Positions 25,228 through 33,715 of a stretch of DNA of 64,000 nucleotides are shown here, in pieces. The notes below the pieces were generated by a model. That model made no database searches. It was not told the origin of the DNA and worked only from the letters and a program-made list of their open reading frames with translations. The position numbers and the translations under genes were made by a program. The stretch is from positions 3,162,001-3,226,000 of the forward strand of contig NZ_CP068760.1 in the NCBI RefSeq assembly GCF_016775705.1. Reading direction: 5' to 3'. Within the stretch, counting starts at the first letter, position 1. Each line of letters begins with the position of its first letter. Origin of the DNA: Chryseobacterium cucumeris (lineage in GTDB: Bacteria; Bacteroidota; Bacteroidia; Flavobacteriales; Weeksellaceae).

Positions 25228-25251
25228 TGAATGAAAACTTGTGTACATTTG
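25221..25251 (+). promoter_or_regulatory. Consensus promoter of the efflux operon
   Basis: TTTG at 25221-25224, 19 bases, then TACATTTG at 25244-25251. Both boxes and the spacing match the Bacteroidetes TTTG-N19-TAnnTTTG consensus. The ATG of tetR follows 11 bases later. This is the best promoter match in the window. Confidence 0.75.
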
Positions 25252-25262
25252 CGCCCTGAAAA

Positions 25263-25901
25263 ATGAACACTAACATGATTTCAAAAGAAGAAAATATATT
25301 ATTCGCTGCCGAGAAGCTCTTTGCAGAACAGGGATTCGAAGGAACTTCCACCCGGGAAATTGCAAAGGCGGCGAATGTAAACATCTCTATGATCTCATAT
25401 TATTTTGGCTCTAAGGAAAAACTTTATGAGAAATTAGTGGAATACAGAATGAATGAAGGTCAGTTTTTCTCAAAAGACCTTTTGGGAAGAACAGACATCA
25501 ACGAATGGCAGAAGATTGAAAGAGTAATCGATCAGTTTTCTCACAAGATCCGGACTCAAAAATGTTTCTACAGGATTATGCAGAGAGAGCAGCTGCATAC
25601 CAAGAATCCTCAGATTATAGAATTTTTGAAGCAAACCAAAATGGGATTCCTTTCTATGTATTCGCAAATATTGGAAAGTGGTCTTAAAAATGGAATTTTC
25701 ACCAAAAATCCACCTATTTATCTCCTTCATTCTACCGTAAGCGGAACCTTGTTTTATGCATTCAATGCAAAAGAAATGTATAAAGAGTTCCTGAATGAAA
25801 CAGAAGATGAAGAAGCTTTTGATGAAAAATACTACACAGAACTTAATAAACATATTAAATATTTACTAAAAGACCTTTTAGGTTATGAAGAGAATAAATA
25901 A
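25263..25901 (+). CDS. TetR/AcrR family repressor of the efflux operon
   Basis: The 212-residue protein starts with a TetR-type helix-turn-helix (residues about 6-55: ILFAAEKLFAEQGFEGTSTR, then ANVNISMISYYFGSKEKLY). The remaining helical domain would bind an inducer. It is the first gene of an operon with a TolC protein, a HlyD protein and an MFS pump; its last 17 bases overlap the tolC-like gene. It very probably represses its own operon by binding the palindrome over the -33 box. Confidence 0.92.
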   Translation: MNTNMISKEENILFAAEKLFAEQGFEGTSTREIAKAANVNISMISYYFGSKEKLYEKLVEYRMNEGQFFSKDLLGRTDINEWQKIERVIDQFSHKIRTQKCFYRIMQREQLHTKNPQIIEFLKQTKMGFLSMYSQILESGLKNGIFTKNPPIYLLHSTVSGTLFYAFNAKEMYKEFLNETEDEEAFDEKYYTELNKHIKYLLKDLLGYEENK

Positions 25902-27201
25902 CTCAGTGATTGCATTATCACTATTCGTAGGAATAGCAAATGCAAATGCTCAGGAGAAAAGAACACTTACTCTTGACGAGGCCGTGCAGCTGGGAATCCA
26001 GAACAGCAAGAATCTCAAGATCGATGCAGCCAAGATCGAAGAGGCTACAGCTGATCTTTTGGAGGCTAAAAACAGACAGCTACCGGAATTAAAGGTGTCA
26101 GGTAGCTATATGTACCTTCCGATAAAACCGAATGTTGATATCAAACTTCCAGGTCTTGCAGGAGGAGCTGGCGGACCTGAAATACATCAGGTAGTTTACG
26201 GTTCTGCTAATCTTAGCGTTCCCATTTACAGCGGTGGAAGAATCAAATACGGAATTCAGTCAGCAAAATATCTGGTAGAAGCTTCTAAATTAAGCACTGA
26301 AAATGATAAAATTGCCATTGCTTATAACGTTGCCCAGGCTTATAATAACCTGTTTAAAGCCAACCAGTCCATCAAGGTTTTTGAAGAAAATCTTGCCGCT
26401 TCTCAAAAAAGAGATGAAACCTTCCTTAAAATGGAAAACAATGGTTTGATTGCAAGAAATGACAGATTAAAGGCAAATCTTCAGACTTCAAATATTGAAC
26501 TTCAGCTGTTGGAAGCCAAAAATAACTACAATATTGCCAACATCAATATGGATTTACTGCTTGGTCTTCCTGAAACGACCGAACTGGCAGTAGATGAAAA
26601 TTATATTGAAGAAGGAACAGATGTTAAACCTGTTGATTATTATGTTAATGAAGCCAGAGAAAACCGGAAAGATTTACAGGCTCTGGCACAACAGAGAAAA
26701 GCAGCGGAATTAGGTTCGAAAGCAGCAAAAGCAGAAAATCTTCCTTCCATCGCATTTACAGGAGGTTATGTAGCAGCTGATATCCCTAAGTTTCTTACCG
26801 TATACAATGCCATCAATGTAGGAATCGGGGTTTCTTATAACCTGTCCAATCTTTGGAAAGAAAATTCTTCATTGAGACAATCGCAGGCGAGAGAAAAACA
26901 GCTTGCCGCTACTGATGAATTACTGAATGATAACATTAAGCTTGATGTCAACAGAGAATATCAGAACACAGACTATTCGAAAAAGAGAATTGCTGTTTTT
27001 GAAAAATCGGCGGAACAGGCTAATGAAAATTACAGAATTACCAAAAATAAATACGACAACGGTTTGGCAACCATGACTGAATTGCTGGATGCAGACGCAG
27101 CTCAGATTGCTGCCAATGTTGGCGTGATCAATGCTAAGGCAGATGCTGCACTGGCATACAGAAAACTATTACAGACAACAGGAACTTTAACAATTAAATA
27201 A
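25885..27201 (+). CDS. TolC family outer membrane efflux protein
   Basis: The outer-membrane channel of a tripartite pump. The 438-residue protein has a signal peptide (ending NANAQ) and two TolC-like repeats, each with long coiled helices (about residues 30-210 and 235-430); landmarks are LDEAVQLGIQNSKNLKIDAAKIEEA and RITKNKYDNGLATMTELLDADA. The start overlaps tetR by 17 bases and the next gene starts 16 bases after the stop, so translation is coupled. Together with the HlyD and MFS proteins it forms an EmrAB-TolC-like exporter. Confidence 0.93.
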   Translation: MKRINNSVIALSLFVGIANANAQEKRTLTLDEAVQLGIQNSKNLKIDAAKIEEATADLLEAKNRQLPELKVSGSYMYLPIKPNVDIKLPGLAGGAGGPEIHQVVYGSANLSVPIYSGGRIKYGIQSAKYLVEASKLSTENDKIAIAYNVAQAYNNLFKANQSIKVFEENLAASQKRDETFLKMENNGLIARNDRLKANLQTSNIELQLLEAKNNYNIANINMDLLLGLPETTELAVDENYIEEGTDVKPVDYYVNEARENRKDLQALAQQRKAAELGSKAAKAENLPSIAFTGGYVAADIPKFLTVYNAINVGIGVSYNLSNLWKENSSLRQSQAREKQLAATDELLNDNIKLDVNREYQNTDYSKKRIAVFEKSAEQANENYRITKNKYDNGLATMTELLDADAAQIAANVGVINAKADAALAYRKLLQTTGTLTIK

Positions 27202-27217
27202 TCAGATCGAAACCAAA

Positions 27218-28321
27218 ATGGAAAATAATAATACACAGGCAGCTGAACCTAAAAAGAAAAAAAGTTTAGTTTTTCCTATCATTTTAGCGGCAGTAGTAAT
27301 CGGAGGAGGAATCTACGGTTACAGAGCCTTTACTTACGGACAGTATCACGAAGAGACTGATGATGCTCAGATTGCTTCCAATATGGCACCGGTAATTTCT
27401 AAAATCTCCGGCTATGTAGCTCAGGTAAAAGTAAAAGACAACCAGTTTGTGAAGAAAGGAGATACCTTGGTGATTTTGGATAACAGGGATCAGAAAATGG
27501 CTCTGGAACAGGCTCAGGCAGCTTTATCTACAGCCAGAAGCAATATTTCAAATGCAGAAGCTACTACCACAGCTACTTCAAAAAATATAGGTTCTTCTGA
27601 AGCAGCGGTAGTTACTGCTAATGCTCAGATAGAAGCAGCAAAAGTAAATGTCTGGAAAACTTCTCAGGATCTGAAGAGATATGCTAATCTTGTAAAAGAC
27701 CATTCTATCACGGAACAGCAGTATGAGCAGGCTTTGGCAGCAAAACAATCTGCAGACAGACAGTTGCAGGTTTTAGTGGATCAGAGAAACCAAATTGCTC
27801 AGCAAACTCACATCGCTTCTTCTCAGACGGCTGCAAGCTCACAACAAATCAGTGTGGCAGGATCTGTTGCTAAACAAAGAGAAGTAGATGTAGAAAATGC
27901 AAAATTGAATTTATCCTATACTGTAATCCTTGCTCCTGAAGATGGATACGTAGGAAAAGTACCTACGCAGGCAGGTCAGTATCTGCAGGCGGGAGCTCAG
28001 TTGTTTGCTTTGGTTAAAAACGACCAGAAATGGGTGGTGGCCAACTTTAAGGAAACGCAGGTAGATAAAATGGTAGAAGGGCAGAAAGTGAAAATTGAGA
28101 TTGATGCCTTCCCTGATAAAGAATTTGAAGGAGTGGTAAGCTCATTCTCTCCTGCTACTGGAGCTACTTTCTCTATTCTTCCTCCGGATAATGCAAGTGG
28201 TAACTTCGTAAAAGTAGTTCAGAGACTTCCTGTAAAAATTGATTTTGTAAATCTTGACAAGAATATTGCCAAAAGATTAAGAACAGGAATGAACGTGAAG
28301 GCAGAAGTTGCTTTGAAATAA
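27218..28321 (+). CDS. HlyD/EmrA family membrane fusion protein
   Basis: The periplasmic adaptor between pump and TolC channel. The 367-residue protein has a lysine-rich cytosolic start, one membrane helix (about residues 18-38), a first lipoyl half (ISKISGYVAQVKVKDNQFVKKGD), a long alpha hairpin (about 80-225), the second lipoyl half (VILAPEDGYVGKVPTQAGQYL) and a beta-barrel part with WVVANFKETQVDKMVEGQ. It is the EmrA type that pairs with DHA2 transporters, and such a gene follows. Confidence 0.93.
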   Translation: MENNNTQAAEPKKKKSLVFPIILAAVVIGGGIYGYRAFTYGQYHEETDDAQIASNMAPVISKISGYVAQVKVKDNQFVKKGDTLVILDNRDQKMALEQAQAALSTARSNISNAEATTTATSKNIGSSEAAVVTANAQIEAAKVNVWKTSQDLKRYANLVKDHSITEQQYEQALAAKQSADRQLQVLVDQRNQIAQQTHIASSQTAASSQQISVAGSVAKQREVDVENAKLNLSYTVILAPEDGYVGKVPTQAGQYLQAGAQLFALVKNDQKWVVANFKETQVDKMVEGQKVKIEIDAFPDKEFEGVVSSFSPATGATFSILPPDNASGNFVKVVQRLPVKIDFVNLDKNIAKRLRTGMNVKAEVALK

Positions 28322-28329
28322 CATTTAAA

Positions 28330-28450
28330 ATTGTTAAAAGTCAATGAACTTCGTTGTCAATAGTGAATCAGCTTTGCTGTCAATTAAACGGCAGGCTTTA
28401 CAATTCACCATTCACCTGCGAAGCAAAATTTGCCATTGATTTTTCACATC
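28330..28450. repeat. Family A repeat inside the efflux operon
   Basis: Contains GTCAATAGTGAATCAGCTTT and, inverted, AATTCACCATTCACCTGCGA then AGCAAAATTTGCCATTGA. The same words GCGAAGCAAAATT and CACCATTGA appear at 55395-55430 and, in reverse complement, in the 96-bp repeats after the beta-lactamase. It fills the gap between the hlyD and MFS genes and can fold into an imperfect hairpin. Confidence 0.65.
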
Positions 28451-28461
28451 GAAAAAAACTT

Positions 28462-30039
28462 ATGCAAGATTCATTAGTAGAATATGGAGCGCGGAGAGTA
28501 ATTATTACGATTACGGCTATCCTTTGTGCCCTTCTTGAAATTGTAGACTCCACGATTGTCAATGTTGCCTTGAATGAAATGAAGGGGAATCTTGGAGCTA
28601 CGCTTTCAGAAGTAGGGTGGGTGATTACAGCGTATGCCATCGGGAATGTTATCATTGTTCCGATGACGAGCTGGCTTTCACAGCAGTTTGGGCGTAGAAA
28701 TTACTTTGCGGCATCCATCATTATATTCACCGTATTTTCATTCTTATGTGGAAATGCAACCAATATCTGGGAACTCGTGTTCTTCAGATTGATGCAGGGA
28801 ATTGGGGGTGGAGCCTTATTGGTAACCTCACAAACGATTATTACGGAATCTTATCCGATTGAAAAAAGAAGTATGGCTCAGGCTATTTACGGCCTTGGGG
28901 TAATTATCGGTCCTACACTGGGCCCGCCTCTTGGAGGATATATCGTTGATAACTTCAGCTGGCCCTATATTTTCTATATTAATATTCCGATTGGGATTGC
29001 AGCAACGCTGATGACGCTTCAGTTTGTAAGAAGTCCGAAATATGCAGAAAAACGTAAAGCTTCAGATGTTGACTGGCTTGGAATTGCGCTGCTGGCAGTT
29101 ACAGTAGGCTCATTACAGTTTATTCTGGAAAGAGGACATGAAGAAGACTGGTTTGAGAGTGGAATGATCGTAGCCTTTACTGTAGCAGCAATTTTAGGAT
29201 TTATACTCTTCCTTTGGCGGGAACTTACCTTCAAGTACCCGATTGTTGAGCTCAGAGTACTTAAAAACAGTAACCTGAGAATCGGGACTATGATGTCATT
29301 CGTTCTTGGATTCGGATTGTACGGTTCTACATTCATCGTTCCTTTGTACACCCAGAGTATTTTGGGATGGACAGCCCTTCAGTCGGGAGCGTTGATGATT
29401 CCGGCTGCATTAACGACAGCCTTTATGATGCCCATCATTGGGAGACTACTGGCAAAAGGAGCAAAACAGCAGATCCTGGTTTCATTAGGACTATTTATCT
29501 TCTTCGTTTACAGTTTCTGGGGATACAAAATTCTGACCCCGGATACCAGTAAAGATGCCTTCTTCTGGATGCTGATTGTAAGAGGAGCAGGTCTGGGATT
29601 ATTATTTATTCCGATTACCTCTTTGTCGTTAAGTACCCTGAAAGGGCAGGAGATTGGTCAGGGAGCAGCCTTTACAGGGATGATGAGACAGCTGGGAGGA
29701 TCTTTCGGGATTGCGGCAATCACGACCTTTATTGCCAATGCAGGACAGAAGTACAGAAATAACTTAATTTCCCACCTGGACGAAAACAGTTTTGATGTTC
29801 AGCAAAGACTGGCAGCATTGAAAGCCAATTTTATAGCAAAAGGAATGACTCCTGATGCTGCAATGAATGCTGCCTATAAAATGCTCGACTTATCTGTAAC
29901 AAAACAGGCCACTGTTTTATCTTATATGGATGTATTTCTTTATCTCGGAATCGTATTCCTGATATGTATTCCGTTTATCTTACTCGTAAAAGAAAGAAAG
30001 AGTAAAGAAAAAATAGATTTGAGTGAAGCCATGCACTAG
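28462..30039 (+). CDS. DHA2 family MFS multidrug transporter (EmrB-like)
   Basis: The inner-membrane pump of the tripartite system, driven by the proton gradient. The protein (525 residues from the ATG at 28462) has 14 predicted membrane helices, an acidic residue in helix 1 with the family pattern LEIVDSTIVNVAL, the loop GRRNYFAAS after helix 2 and the motif C region ALGPTLGPPLGG-like (GVIIGPTLGPPLGGYI). An in-frame extension to 28354 would translate the repeat element and is rejected. The substrate is unknown; related pumps export hydrophobic drugs and uncouplers. Confidence 0.93.
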   Translation: MQDSLVEYGARRVIITITAILCALLEIVDSTIVNVALNEMKGNLGATLSEVGWVITAYAIGNVIIVPMTSWLSQQFGRRNYFAASIIIFTVFSFLCGNATNIWELVFFRLMQGIGGGALLVTSQTIITESYPIEKRSMAQAIYGLGVIIGPTLGPPLGGYIVDNFSWPYIFYINIPIGIAATLMTLQFVRSPKYAEKRKASDVDWLGIALLAVTVGSLQFILERGHEEDWFESGMIVAFTVAAILGFILFLWRELTFKYPIVELRVLKNSNLRIGTMMSFVLGFGLYGSTFIVPLYTQSILGWTALQSGALMIPAALTTAFMMPIIGRLLAKGAKQQILVSLGLFIFFVYSFWGYKILTPDTSKDAFFWMLIVRGAGLGLLFIPITSLSLSTLKGQEIGQGAAFTGMMRQLGGSFGIAAITTFIANAGQKYRNNLISHLDENSFDVQQRLAALKANFIAKGMTPDAAMNAAYKMLDLSVTKQATVLSYMDVFLYLGIVFLICIPFILLVKERKSKEKIDLSEAMH

Positions 30040-30044
30040 ATTTT

Positions 30045-30080
30045 AAAAAAGACCTTCGGAATTTCGAAGGTCTTTTTTTG
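30045..30080 (+). terminator. Terminator of the efflux operon
   Basis: Stem AAAGACCTTCG / CGAAGGTCTTT around GAATTT followed by a T run, just after the MFS stop. Confidence 0.92.
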
Positions 30081-30436
30081 TTGTATCTGCCTTAACATGA
30101 TAAGAGACAATACTTTCTGTTTTCATTTTGTTAAATAAAAAATAATATCACTTATTGGAGAGTTTATTTATTTTTTCTAGCTTTACATCACCAAATGAAA
30201 AAAATATGAATAAATTCCCTCACCTTTTAATAATCCATTCAAAAGGATTTGCCGGAATGCTGTGTCACACTTTATCTGATTTCCGGTTATTGAACTGATA
30301 GATCTGGCTGCCTTTCACTTTGCTTTTTATAGTTCATAAAGGCAATTTCCCAATATCCGAAAACGGTATGAAGTATTGTATTCCGTTTTATTATTTAGCT
30401 AAATCATGATTTCAAGTCACTAATAACTTATTATAT
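30081..30436. other. AT-rich gap without a recognised gene
   Basis: Only tiny ORFs (one of 30 codons from about 30205, with no conserved look). I see no clear TAnnTTTG element before the following gene and no repeat family member. Confidence 0.45.
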
Positions 30437-31033
30437 ATGAATCAAATTCAACTGCCGGAAACTTACGCGGCATTATCAGATTTCAGAAAAAATGATGTCT
30501 ATCTTCCTGAAATGAATCAGGCTCAGCTTATTGCAGATTTCTTTCCCGGAACTTTTACAGAGCTTACCCAGCGCCTCTCTGATATTACAGGGGCTTTTTA
30601 CGGAGGCATGCTCAAACAGATTGGAAAACTTTACGGAGCTGAAGCTATTGAACAGATTTCCAGTACTTTTATGTACGATCTGGGATCAAGAATGACACTG
30701 AGGAATCTTGAAGTAAAACCCAATCTGCAGCCTGGAATTCCGGCTGTTGCAAAAATATTGATGGGAGCAGTTTTTACATCCAGTCCTGAATATAATTTTG
30801 AATTTAAAGAATTAAATGACTACAAATGCGAATTGCTCATTAAAGGAGTAGACCGTTACCACAAAATCACCCATAGCCTGCAAATTGCAGGTCTGTTGAA
30901 ATGGCCAGTCATCAAACCTTTTATACAGGGCATTTGCGACACTATGGGACTGGATGTTTTACTTGAGATAAAAGTACTCAGACTTGATCCGGACAGCAAG
31001 TGCACTTATCATGTCATGGTTACAGAAAAATAG
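30437..31033 (+). CDS. Hypothetical cytosolic protein
   Basis: A 198-residue protein that I do not recognise. It has no signal peptide or membrane helix. The middle contains ITGAFYGGMLKQIGKLYGAE and a late segment has KWPVIKPFIQGICDTMGLDV with two cysteines nearby; the last third reads like alternating strands (CELLIKGVDRY, LLEIKVLRLD). The layout of a helical first half with a small beta-rich second half recalls DUF-type ligand-binding proteins such as the V4R or L-2-amino-thiazoline-4-carboxylate hydrolase-like groups, but I cannot support either. It stands alone. Confidence 0.6.
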   Translation: MNQIQLPETYAALSDFRKNDVYLPEMNQAQLIADFFPGTFTELTQRLSDITGAFYGGMLKQIGKLYGAEAIEQISSTFMYDLGSRMTLRNLEVKPNLQPGIPAVAKILMGAVFTSSPEYNFEFKELNDYKCELLIKGVDRYHKITHSLQIAGLLKWPVIKPFIQGICDTMGLDVLLEIKVLRLDPDSKCTYHVMVTEK

Positions 31034-31072
31034 CCTTCAACAAAAATAGTACCTGAAAATTGTACAGGCAGC

Positions 31073-31102
31073 ATTCAATAGGAGCGGACTTTAGTCCGCT
31101 TT
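31073..31102. repeat. ATTCAATAG-AGCGG hairpin repeat (family E, copy 1)
   Basis: ATTCAATAGG followed by the perfect hairpin AGCGGACT-TT-AGTCCGCT. A near-identical unit lies at 53490-53518 and a decayed one at 44159-44187. Confidence 0.75.
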
Positions 31103-31167
31103 CTCTATACTAAATCAGGGATAAGATTCAGCCTCAACATGAAACCCGTGTCTCGCACCCCGCATTG

Positions 31168-32181
31168 CTAATCAATCTTTTCTATCCATTCAATACCACT
31201 CACATCAATCAGTTTCAGACTGTGGATATCATTTTTTTGAAAAATATCATCAATATTCAGGGTCACATCTGCTTTTGCTCCTAATGGAATTATCAGACTG
31301 TGCTTTCCCGGTTTCACTTTGGCAACATAATGATTCTGAATATCCTCTTTAGGAATTCCGGCAAGTTCTTTATGATCCAGTTCCTTTAAAATCTTTCCGT
31401 TTTTGTCGAGGATATGAATCCCTATCAGAAAAGAGCCATACACATCAGCACCTTCCGTCCTGTAAACTTCGAACGTTAATTTTGAATGCTGATGAGAGAT
31501 TTTTGAAATTTCAAGCTTGGGTTTTACCGATTTATTGTGAAGTGTTCCCCACACACCTCCATGAAAATACTGATTGGTAAAAAGAGTTAACCCCAATATG
31601 ATGAGTGAGCCTGCCAGTACAAAACCCTTTGGATCTGACACAGGAAAATTTCCTGAGCCAAGCCATTGAAACCATCTTTTTTGAGTGAATTTTTTGTTGT
31701 TTTTCATGAAATAATGATCCAGAGAATAAGGACCACTTCCTGTGAGAAACATGACAAATCCACCGGCTACACCCAATACACCAATCTGCCACTCGTCAAG
31801 GCAGGTTGTTCCCAGCCAGCCGGAACCTAATAAAATCCCGAGAGCAAGGCTGAAAATGCCAATACTCATCAGCCTGGTAAATAAACCGAGGATGATGAAT
31901 AATCCGACAATTGCCTCAATAATGGTAAAAATCATCATGGAGCGTTGTAAAGCATCAGGATGAGTCACCAGATATTCAATAACAGGTTTTATTCCGAGTG
32001 CATTGGGTAAAAAATGATTGAATTTTTCCCCGATATATCCCTTTTCATCAGGAATAAGTTTGTTTTCAAGGATAAGCCGGCGCCAGAACGCTGAAAAGTA
32101 GGTCCATCCGATAACCATACGGAGGGATAAAGTATATAATCCGGCCATGTCTGAAGACTGGCTGTTTAAGGTATGTTTCAT
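31168..32181 (-). CDS. DoxD-DoxA fusion, thiosulfate:quinone oxidoreductase-like membrane protein
   Basis: The 337-residue protein has an N-terminal DoxD/DoxX-type domain with four or five membrane helices (about residues 12-155, with LRMVIGWTYFSAFWRRL and FTRLMSIGIFSLALGILLGS) and a C-terminal, mostly extracytoplasmic beta-rich domain like DoxA (about 215-337, ending LKLIDVSGIEWIEKID). In archaea DoxD and DoxA are separate subunits of thiosulfate:quinone oxidoreductase; Bacteroidetes often carry them fused. Thiosulfate oxidation is a family inference and not proven here. It is the last of three minus-strand genes with short gaps. Confidence 0.8.
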   Translation of the reverse strand: MKHTLNSQSSDMAGLYTLSLRMVIGWTYFSAFWRRLILENKLIPDEKGYIGEKFNHFLPNALGIKPVIEYLVTHPDALQRSMMIFTIIEAIVGLFIILGLFTRLMSIGIFSLALGILLGSGWLGTTCLDEWQIGVLGVAGGFVMFLTGSGPYSLDHYFMKNNKKFTQKRWFQWLGSGNFPVSDPKGFVLAGSLIILGLTLFTNQYFHGGVWGTLHNKSVKPKLEISKISHQHSKLTFEVYRTEGADVYGSFLIGIHILDKNGKILKELDHKELAGIPKEDIQNHYVAKVKPGKHSLIIPLGAKADVTLNIDDIFQKNDIHSLKLIDVSGIEWIEKID

Positions 32182-32237
32182 TGAAATTAATATTGTATTG
32201 TAAAAAACTGTTTTTTTATAATCTGACGTAAAAAAGT

Positions 32238-32594
32238 TTAAACCAGATGAAGTCTCAGTCTTTTAAACAGAATATATTTCGGAGGGCTGTTCCCGGTAGA
32301 ATGCCCGGAATAGTTATTGAGAAAAGCTTTTTCTTCAAAAAGATTGGCTGCGGCTGAATTAAAACCAGATAAAAACTTATGGTACTGGTTTTGAATTTTG
32401 GTTTTTGAAACTGCAGTTTCTGAAGAAGCAAAAGCGGTATCACAGCTGAAAGAGAGCGATGAGGTTGTTTTTACCTTATTAAGCCCGCTGATGTACTGAA
32501 TGTCAAAAATATCAAGGACATTTCTTTTGACTGAGCACGGAGACAGCGAAAACACCAATATAAGCATCGTAATGACACCTTTATAAGTTTTCAT
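32238..32594 (-). CDS. Small exported hypothetical protein
   Basis: About 118 residues from the ATG at 32594 (MKTYKGVITMLILVFSLSPC). The N-terminus is a plausible signal peptide; Cys near residue 20 could be a weak lipobox. The mature part is rich in Ser, Asn and Lys, with a second Cys (SFSCDTAF) and a basic end (KRLRLHLV). No known domain. It lies 56 bases upstream of the DoxD-DoxA gene and 38 bases downstream of the alpha/beta hydrolase on the same strand, so the three are probably one unit. A start seven codons earlier at 32615 is possible. Confidence 0.55.
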   Translation of the reverse strand: MKTYKGVITMLILVFSLSPCSVKRNVLDIFDIQYISGLNKVKTTSSLSFSCDTAFASSETAVSKTKIQNQYHKFLSGFNSAAANLFEEKAFLNNYSGHSTGNSPPKYILFKRLRLHLV

Positions 32595-32632
32595 ATGAAG
32601 TCCTGAAGTGAGCATGATTACAAAACTACGCT

Positions 32633-33547
32633 TTATTTCAATGTAAGCTTAATAAATTCCAAAAAATGATCCTGCTGATCTACAAATAAGTAATGAGAGC
32701 AGTTATCAATCAGTTTAAAGTTTCTTTTTCCGGCAATATTTTTAAGATCATTAAGTTGTTTTTCTGAAAATATACTGTCATTCTTACCATATATGGCAAA
32801 AACAGGAATTCCTTTCTTTCGGATATCTTTTAGAACTGTAGTATTGTCAAGGTTATTTAAAGGTTCATTCTGATAAAATGTAAGAGGAGAGTTGGGGTTT
32901 CTTATATTGCTTTTATAAAATTCTCCTGTAAGGTATTTCTTTCTCAGATTTTCACTTTCTGGAGTAGGGTTGGGCATGTCAAAAAAGCCAAGTTTTCCTG
33001 CCATTTCATAGCATCTTTTTCTGTAGGCTGCGGAATTTTTATCCAGATTTTCTATTGCTGGAATCTCTTTTAGCTGCACAGAATCATTTTGGAAATGCTC
33101 TTTTGCCTTTTTAAGAATATGGTTATAGGTCTCCTGCTGGGTAAATAAAGCGCCTGCAAGGGTGAGTGACTTTACCTTGTCAGGAAATTGTTCCGTAAAC
33201 AGAGTTCCGATAATTCCGCCGAAACTGTGAGCAATAATATTGGCTTTTTTGATGTTATAAGCGGAATAAATACCTTTTAAATCCTCAAAACTTTCTTTAA
33301 ATGTCATGGTTGCACTTGCATCTTTTGAACGTCCTTCACCGCGTCTGTCATAAACAATGACATAAAATCCTTTGTCGGCAAGTTTTTGCGCGGTAGTCCC
33401 CTCAAATAAAGTTGCATTTCCTCCCGGCCCGCCATGGATAAAAATGACAGAAGGGTTTGTAGGTTCTCCATAAGCTTTAGAATACAAATTCTGTGCTTTA
33501 CAGAACATTGAACCTATCATCAAAAGAAGGGAAAACAGTAATTTCAT
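32633..33547 (-). CDS. Exported alpha/beta hydrolase
   Basis: The 304-residue protein has a signal peptide (MKLLFSLLLMIGSMFCKAQ), the oxyanion-hole segment FIHGGPGGN, the nucleophile elbow AHSFGG with Ser108, a late acid-bearing segment (IYGKNDSIF) and the catalytic His in NCSHYLFVD. The HGGPGG pattern is common to prolyl aminopeptidase-like hydrolases, but the substrate is open. It should act in the periplasm. It starts a minus-strand unit followed by the small hypothetical protein and the DoxD-DoxA fusion. Confidence 0.88.
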   Translation of the reverse strand: MKLLFSLLLMIGSMFCKAQNLYSKAYGEPTNPSVIFIHGGPGGNATLFEGTTAQKLADKGFYVIVYDRRGEGRSKDASATMTFKESFEDLKGIYSAYNIKKANIIAHSFGGIIGTLFTEQFPDKVKSLTLAGALFTQQETYNHILKKAKEHFQNDSVQLKEIPAIENLDKNSAAYRKRCYEMAGKLGFFDMPNPTPESENLRKKYLTGEFYKSNIRNPNSPLTFYQNEPLNNLDNTTVLKDIRKKGIPVFAIYGKNDSIFSEKQLNDLKNIAGKRNFKLIDNCSHYLFVDQQDHFLEFIKLTLK

Positions 33548-33715
33548 GGTAATTGTTTTGAGTCTTCTAAACTACTAAATTTCTCTGGACAGAAAGTTAT
33601 AAAACTTTTTTTACGGCTGTTAAATCTAAAAATTAAAACACTACTGACGAACAGTTGTCACAATCCTGCTTTATCTTTACAGTCAGAAAGTTTACAAAAT
33701 AGAAAATATACAGAA

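Larger units (their letters stand above)
24960..25262. other. Gap upstream of the efflux operon
   Basis: It contains the terminator of the delta' gene at the left end and the promoter/operator of the tetR operon at the right end. The 200 bases between are AT-rich with no ORF. Confidence 0.5.

Noticed and set aside
28354..28461. 36-residue extension of the MFS transporter
   Set aside because: It would translate the family A repeat; the conserved start is the ATG at 28462.
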